Shown in pieces: positions 7,458 to 10,833 of a stretch of DNA of 10,833 nucleotides (positions within the stretch are counted from its first letter, which is position 1; each line of letters opens with the position of its first letter). The stretch comes from Woeseiaceae bacterium. GTDB taxonomy: Bacteria > Pseudomonadota > Gammaproteobacteria > Steroidobacterales > Woeseiaceae. Where the stretch lies: contig JAKEGN010000175.1 in assembly GCA_022615525.1 (NCBI GenBank), forward strand, positions 1 through 10,833, in the 5' to 3' direction. The position numbers and the translations under genes were made by a program. The notes beneath the pieces were generated by a model. It saw only the letters and a program-made list of their open reading frames with translations, ran no database searches and was not told the origin of the DNA.

Positions 7458-7503
7458 TGAGCCTCATCACCCTGGCGGCAGGCCGGCGCTCCGGCCAATT
7501 CCG

Positions 7504-7560
7504 CTATTCCTGACGGTACGGCGTCGCCACGCTTCGGTCTGTCGGCGATCTATTCCTGAC
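7504..7560. repeat. 11-bp direct repeat pair
   Basis: CTATTCCTGAC occurs at 7504-7514 and again at 7550-7560, identical in all 11 bases and in the same orientation, 46 bp apart. An exact 11-mer repeat inside a ~200-bp non-coding region is unlikely by chance. It may be a pair of sites for a regulator of the downstream minus-strand operon. Confidence 0.7.
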
Positions 7561-7634
7561 CGATTGGACTTCTGTTGCCGCTGCGGCGCAGAAGGTTACA
7601 TACGCCGTCCGGGATAAATGCTTCCGCTATGTAA

Positions 7635-9032
7635 TCAACGATCGACGCTGAGCAGGGCGTGCAGCAGGTTATTCTGGAAGTCCAGGTTGCCGGTTAGCTG
7701 GCTGTGTCGCTCGCAGAGGAAAATCGGGTAATCGACGGGGAAATTGCTGTAAGCGTGGCGCGCCACGGTCGGATCCGTTGTCTGGCGCGCAAGTAACGAT
7801 GCCTTGGTGACCGTTCCGTCACCTGGCTCGAGCATCAGCCGGTTATAGTCAATGTCGGGCAGAGGCGAACGAATCTCGCCCGGGGAAAGTCGCAATACGG
7901 AATCCCCGGCATGCTCCTCGACGACCACACGCGCTGGTGTCGGAATGCAATCGCCACCCATGACAATGTAATGGATGCGTTCGTCCGGCACGGGCACCGT
8001 CAACGACCAGCTGAACCGTCGCGCCCTCTCGATATGTTTCCTGAAGTATCGCTGGAGCAGCGAAATATACGCTTCAGCCTCAGTTTCATTGCCAAAGCTG
8101 CGCCGTACACGCGCCTGAACCTCCGGACTGAAAACCGAGTACTCGAATCGCTTCCAGAGATTTTCCGCATCGAACTGGTCGCGATTCAGCGGCCGCCCGT
8201 CAATGGTGACAAACCAGCTCGTTATCGCGTGAGGCAGCACCTGGTAGGTGCTCGGAAAAGTGGCGACGACTTCCGGCGGAATCGTACCCAGTCCGATCTT
8301 GTATCCCCTTATCAGCGTTCGAAATGCGCCAATGGAGCCGAGATTAGGTGTGCCGAGCAACACCACCCGGCGAATGCGGTCGGCGCCATACTGGGTCACC
8401 GGGAAATTGTTGTCGTCCAGAACGTCCGCTGTTCCGTAGCGGATGTAGTAGCGCGCGATAAGGCCACCCATGCTGTGCGCTATGACATCGACTTTGAGCG
8501 ACGGCTGCATGTAATCGTCGCGAATCTGCTCAATGAATGCGTCGAGTTGCCTTGCGGACGCCACGTTGTCCTGACGCCAGTCGTAGTGAAAGACGTAATA
8601 GCGGCGCTCACCCGGCAACGCAGAAGTTCCCGGCACTCCCGGCACATAGCCACCGGCGTTTTGCAGCGTTTGCAGGATACGGCCATAGTAGTCGACGCCC
8701 CCCGCCTGTACCGCAATACCGTCGGCAACCAGGGTCGAATCTCTCGGTGTCAGACTCTGCGGATCGATATCGAGCTTCAGATCTGCATAATCGCTGAAGA
8801 TTATCTTGGCGAGCGATCCCGGCCAGACTTCCTTGCCATTTACAGAGTTGCTTAACCTGCCTCCCAAGGCACCGTGAATAAGAACGACCGGCGGTTGCTC
8901 CCGATTACCGAGCTGCGTGCCGTACAAGCGACCGAGATCGGTCGTCGGCGTGCTGCCGCATGCGGACAGGATCAATAAAGCGGCCGCCCAGCTCGTAATA
9001 AGCCTGCAGCCCCTCAGGTCTTTCTCATGCAT
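7635..9032 (-). CDS. LCAT-like alpha/beta hydrolase, lipoprotein
   Basis: A 465-residue protein with a lipoprotein signal: basic start, hydrophobic ITSWAAALLIL and lipobox LSAC, with lipidated Cys25 followed by Gly-Ser, compatible with outer-membrane sorting. The mature part resembles lecithin:cholesterol acyltransferase-type hydrolases (PF02450): oxyanion strand VVLIHGALGG (49-58), FHYDWRQD (148-155), nucleophile elbow AHSMGG with Ser187, LLGTPNLGS (225-233), then Asp405 in GDGTVT and His443 in CERHSQL completing a plausible Ser-Asp-His triad. Family members hydrolyse or transfer acyl chains of phospholipids or other esters; location would be the periplasmic face of an envelope membrane. The ATG at 9032 is chosen because the lipobox follows at the correct distance; no strong ribosome site is visible. 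It is divergent from the DUF3179 gene and upstream, on the same strand, of the acyl-lipid operon, separated by 214 bp. A link in lipid turnover is possible but is inference. Confidence 0.87.
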   Translation of the reverse strand: MHEKDLRGCRLITSWAAALLILSACGSTPTTDLGRLYGTQLGNREQPPVVLIHGALGGRLSNSVNGKEVWPGSLAKIIFSDYADLKLDIDPQSLTPRDSTLVADGIAVQAGGVDYYGRILQTLQNAGGYVPGVPGTSALPGERRYYVFHYDWRQDNVASARQLDAFIEQIRDDYMQPSLKVDVIAHSMGGLIARYYIRYGTADVLDDNNFPVTQYGADRIRRVVLLGTPNLGSIGAFRTLIRGYKIGLGTIPPEVVATFPSTYQVLPHAITSWFVTIDGRPLNRDQFDAENLWKRFEYSVFSPEVQARVRRSFGNETEAEAYISLLQRYFRKHIERARRFSWSLTVPVPDERIHYIVMGGDCIPTPARVVVEEHAGDSVLRLSPGEIRSPLPDIDYNRLMLEPGDGTVTKASLLARQTTDPTVARHAYSNFPVDYPIFLCERHSQLTGNLDFQNNLLHALLSVDR

Positions 9033-9103
9033 AGGTCGTAAGCAGACCGCATTGGCAATCTGCGGTTCCTGTCCATGTAGGGAACCCGGATACGGAGTAA
9101 ATT
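9033..9103. promoter_or_regulatory. Divergent intergenic region with two overlapping inverted repeats
   Basis: This 71-bp spacer must carry the start signals for both the hydrolase (minus) and the DUF3179 gene (plus). Two inverted repeats overlap: ACCGCA/TGCGGT at 9046-9051 and 9061-9066, and GGTTCC/GGAACC at 9064-9069 and 9081-9086. They share GGT (9064-9066), so as RNA hairpins they could not form together. TTGGCA at 9052-9057, in the first loop, is close to a -35 consensus for the plus strand, but no good -10 follows. For the DUF3179 gene GGAG at 9094-9097, 6 nt before ATG 9104, is a clear ribosome site. Whether the dyads act as DNA operators or RNA structures cannot be told. Confidence 0.4.
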
Positions 9104-10087
9104 ATGGCGACAATCTGGCGAACAAACCGTCCCTGGTACCTCCGGTTATTCCTCACAGCGACGGTCCTTCTGGCGTCGTATGCATCGCCGCAAGCGTTCG
9201 CGGCTGCAAAGCTCAACGGATTCAGGATCGACGGAGCGCTGGTTCCGGGAAGTGAAATACTGAAAGGCGGTCCACCACGGGACGGCATCCCTTCCATCGA
9301 TAAGCCGCAGTTCGTCAGGGCGGACAAGGCGGCGTTTCTGGATCCCGAAGATCGGGTTCTCGGCGTCAGCATCAACGGTATCTCAAAGGCCTATCCGGTC
9401 AAAATTCTGAATTTTCATGAGATCGTCAACGACACTATAGGAGGACAGTCCATCGTCGTCACCTATTGTCCGTTGTGCGGTTCGGGAATGGCATTCGCAT
9501 CGAAGATCGGCAATAGCCCGATGACCTTCGGTGTGTCCGGCCTGCTGTACAACAGCGATGTCCTTCTCTACGACCGGCAAACAGAATCGCTCTGGTCGCA
9601 ACTTCGGCGCCAGGCGATTTCCGGTCCTATGAAAGGCGAAATGCTTGAGTCGCTGCCGGTAACGCATACGACATGGCGCGACTGGCGTGCTCGGCGTCCG
9701 GACTCGCGCGTACTGTCGACAAAAACCGGCCATGAGCGCAACTACAACGTCAATCCGTACCCGGGTTATGGTCAGGATGGCCGCCTCTATTTTCCGGTGG
9801 CAGTTGAAGACCATCGATATCCCAGAAAAGCAATTGTCATGGGACTTGAAATTGATGGCCGGTTCAAAGCGTATCCGTTCGCAGAGCTGTCTCGCGGGCC
9901 GGGCCGGATTGACGACGAATTTCAAGGCAGGTTTATCGAAATCGTGTTCGATGATGCCAACCAGACCGCCAGCGCCTGGGGCGAAGATGGCGCGGAACTG
10001 CCGACAGTGCAGGCTTTCTGGTTCGCCTGGTTTGCGTTTCATCCGGACACCGAGGTGTATCGCAACAGAGCCGATCATAGAGAGTAA
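9104..10087 (+). CDS. Exported DUF3179 domain-containing protein
   Basis: A 327-residue protein. Residues 1-34 are a Sec-type signal peptide (basic N-region, hydrophobic LRLFLTATVLLASYA, cleavage near AFAAA-K). The mature part matches DUF3179 (PF11376): GIPSIDKPQFV (61-71), NFHEIVND (103-110), YCPLCGSGMAF (121-131) with the CxxC pair Cys122/Cys125, FGVSGLLYNSDVLLYD (142-157), ESLWSQ (161-166) and the closing FHPDTEVY (312-319). The domain has no established biochemical role; the conserved His and Cys-x-x-Cys suggest metal or redox chemistry in the periplasm, which is inference. The start is supported by GGAG 6 nt upstream and by the signal peptide. It is monocistronic as far as seen: the hydrolase is divergent and an IS remnant lies downstream. 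Confidence 0.9.
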   Translation: MATIWRTNRPWYLRLFLTATVLLASYASPQAFAAAKLNGFRIDGALVPGSEILKGGPPRDGIPSIDKPQFVRADKAAFLDPEDRVLGVSINGISKAYPVKILNFHEIVNDTIGGQSIVVTYCPLCGSGMAFASKIGNSPMTFGVSGLLYNSDVLLYDRQTESLWSQLRRQAISGPMKGEMLESLPVTHTTWRDWRARRPDSRVLSTKTGHERNYNVNPYPGYGQDGRLYFPVAVEDHRYPRKAIVMGLEIDGRFKAYPFAELSRGPGRIDDEFQGRFIEIVFDDANQTASAWGEDGAELPTVQAFWFAWFAFHPDTEVYRNRADHRE

Positions 10088-10151
10088 AAACTCAGCCTTG
10101 AGTTGCTCCGTGTCTGGTTGACTCGGTGCTGAGTACTCTGCTGCTGGCGCA
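10088..10151. promoter_or_regulatory. Two related dyads, ACTC-N6-GAGT, in the gap before the transposase
   Basis: ACTCAGCCTTGAGT (10090-10103) and ACTCGGTGCTGAGT (10121-10134) share both ACTC/GAGT arms and 10 of 14 bases, and are 31 bp apart, about three helical turns. The first extends to a 6-bp stem (AACTCA/TGAGTT, 10089-10104) just after the DUF3179 stop but has no T-tract, so it is not a good terminator. They could be operator sites, transposase-binding sites or the decayed end of the insertion sequence. The usual IS256 terminal repeat was not recognised. Confidence 0.35.
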
Positions 10152-10833
10152 GTGGAACTGTTGAAGACGAATGGTTTTGACGGGTTGGCCGAGGCGGTGA
10201 CGGTTTTGCTGAACTCGGCGATGGTGGCCGAGCGCAGCGAACACTTAGGGGCTGCGCCGTATGAGCGCAGCGCGGAACGCACGGGCTACGCCAACGGCTG
10301 CAAAGACAAGGCGATGAAGACGCGCTTCGGAGTTTTGCCGCTGAAAGTGCCGCAGACCCGCGACAGTGAGTTTTATCCGCAGAGCCTGGAGCGTGTGGCC
10401 TGCGCGCGGAACGGGCCTTGCTGCTGGCGATTGCCGAGATGTACGTACAAGGGGTTTCGACCCGTCGGGTGAAAAAGATCGTCGAGGAGCTGTGCGGTAC
10501 CGAGATCAGCTCAACGCAGGTTTCACGTGCGGCCGCCGAGCTGGATGAGCTGCTCGAGTCCTGGCGCTGCCGTGACCTGGAACGCTATCCCTGCCTGGTG
10601 CTGGATGCCCGTTACGAGAAAGTCCGGCAAGGCGGCCAGGTGCTGGATGCCGCGGTGCTGATCGCTTGCGGCGTTGACGATCAAGGCAACCGCGACATCC
10701 TGGGTTGCTCGGTCTCGCTCTCGGAGGCCGAGGTGCACTGGCGAACGTTCCTGGCAGACCTCAAGGACCGCGCGGCCTGTGCGGTGTGGAGTTGATCGTT
10801 AGCGACGCCCACGAAGGTCTCAAGTCGGCAAGA
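10152..10833 (+). pseudogene. IS256-family transposase, two frameshifts, cut by window end
   Basis: Three frame-shifted pieces together read as an IS256-type DDE transposase. Piece 1 (from about 10152, GTG) begins with ELLKTNGFDGLAEAVTVLL and runs to FYPQSLER near 10394. Piece 2 (frame of 10397) carries GLRAERALLLAIAEMYVQGV, the STQVSRA helix-turn-helix-like stretch, the first catalytic Asp in LVLDARYEKVR (10604-10606) and SEAEVHWR, to about 10771. Piece 3 (frame of 10774) has GLCGVELIVSDAHEGLKSAR with the second catalytic Asp at 10804-10806. The catalytic Glu lies beyond the window. The frame is open upstream to 10122 without a good start, so the first residues may be missing. As written it makes no full-length transposase; both breaks could be natural decay or sequencing errors. 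Confidence 0.85.
10152..10833 (+). mobile_element. IS256-family insertion sequence, partial
   Basis: The element is defined by its transposase; its right end is outside the window. The left end must lie between the DUF3179 stop (10087) and about 10152, but no terminal inverted repeat or target duplication could be identified there. Its subgroup (ELLKTNGFDGLAEAV start, DARYEKVR and SDAHEGLK motifs) differs from that of the fragment at 3413-3600. Confidence 0.7.

Larger units (their letters stand above)
7421..7634 (-). promoter_or_regulatory. Upstream region of the ATP-grasp/acyltransferase operon with repeats and a palindrome
   Basis: This 214-bp stretch between the hydrolase gene and ATG 7420 has no convincing gene. 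It contains an exact 11-bp direct repeat CTATTCCTGAC (plus-strand spelling) at 7504-7514 and 7550-7560, a GC-rich hairpin GGCCGG-CGCT-CCGGCC at 7481-7496, and a perfect 14-bp palindrome AATTTTGCAAAATT at 7444-7457, an AT-rich island in GC-rich DNA. Repeats and palindrome are typical of regulator binding sites, so the operon probably has its own promoter here rather than depending on the hydrolase message. No -10/-35 pair is clear enough to name. A 7-bp inverted repeat near 7596-7634 at the hydrolase 3' end may be chance. Confidence 0.45.

Noticed and set aside
7596..7634. TTACATA/TATGTAA inverted repeat after the hydrolase gene as a terminator
   Set aside because: A 7-bp AT-rich stem with a 25-nt loop and no T-tract; such a repeat is fairly likely by chance in a gap this size.
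7911..8855. A 314-codon plus-strand frame opposite the lipoprotein hydrolase
   Set aside because: Antisense to a well supported hydrolase with its triad; the translation resembles no family.
1..10833. CRISPR arrays, tRNA or rRNA genes, toxin-antitoxin or phage-defence genes
   Set aside because: No regularly spaced repeats, tRNA-like folds or defence-type domains were seen by eye.

Overview
The window is GC-rich, gene-dense bacterial DNA. Short intergenic gaps, overlapping genes, a Tat signal, an LSAC lipobox and an acyltransferase fusion like bifunctional ornithine-lipid synthase (OlsF) point to a proteobacterium, probably a gammaproteobacterium. That placement is inference; there is no rRNA or tRNA to anchor it. 

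Layout. (1) Positions 1-3194, plus strand: two tandem thiamine-diphosphate (ThDP) enzymes of the benzoylformate decarboxylase / acetolactate synthase type. The first is cut by the window edge. The second is complete and has a twin-arginine signal in front of a full three-domain ThDP enzyme. (2) 3195-3622: a scar in which the C-terminal end of a small heat-shock protein (minus strand) abuts a fragment of an IS256-type transposase (plus strand). (3) 3623-7420, minus strand: a tightly packed four-gene operon, read from right to left: a membrane-anchored ATP-grasp ligase, a two-domain acyltransferase (PlsC-like plus OlsB/GNAT-like), a DinB-like four-helix protein and a small four-helix membrane protein. 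Gaps and overlaps are 6 nt, -17 nt and -1 nt. Upstream lie an 11-bp direct repeat, a GC hairpin and a perfect 14-bp AT-rich palindrome. (4) 7635-9032, minus strand: a lipoprotein alpha/beta hydrolase of the LCAT type. (5) 9104-10087, plus strand and divergent from the hydrolase: an exported DUF3179 protein. The 71-bp divergent spacer has two overlapping inverted repeats. (6) 10152-10833, plus strand: an IS256-family transposase broken by two frameshifts and cut by the window end.

The most interesting candidate system is the ATP-grasp / bifunctional acyltransferase operon. The acyltransferase could make an N-acyl, O-acyl amino-acid lipid, and the ATP-grasp enzyme could attach a further amino acid or similar group to the head. 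That is inference from domain content and gene coupling. The second is the pair of ThDP enzymes, at least one of which appears to be made for Tat export, unusual for a family known mainly from the cytoplasm.
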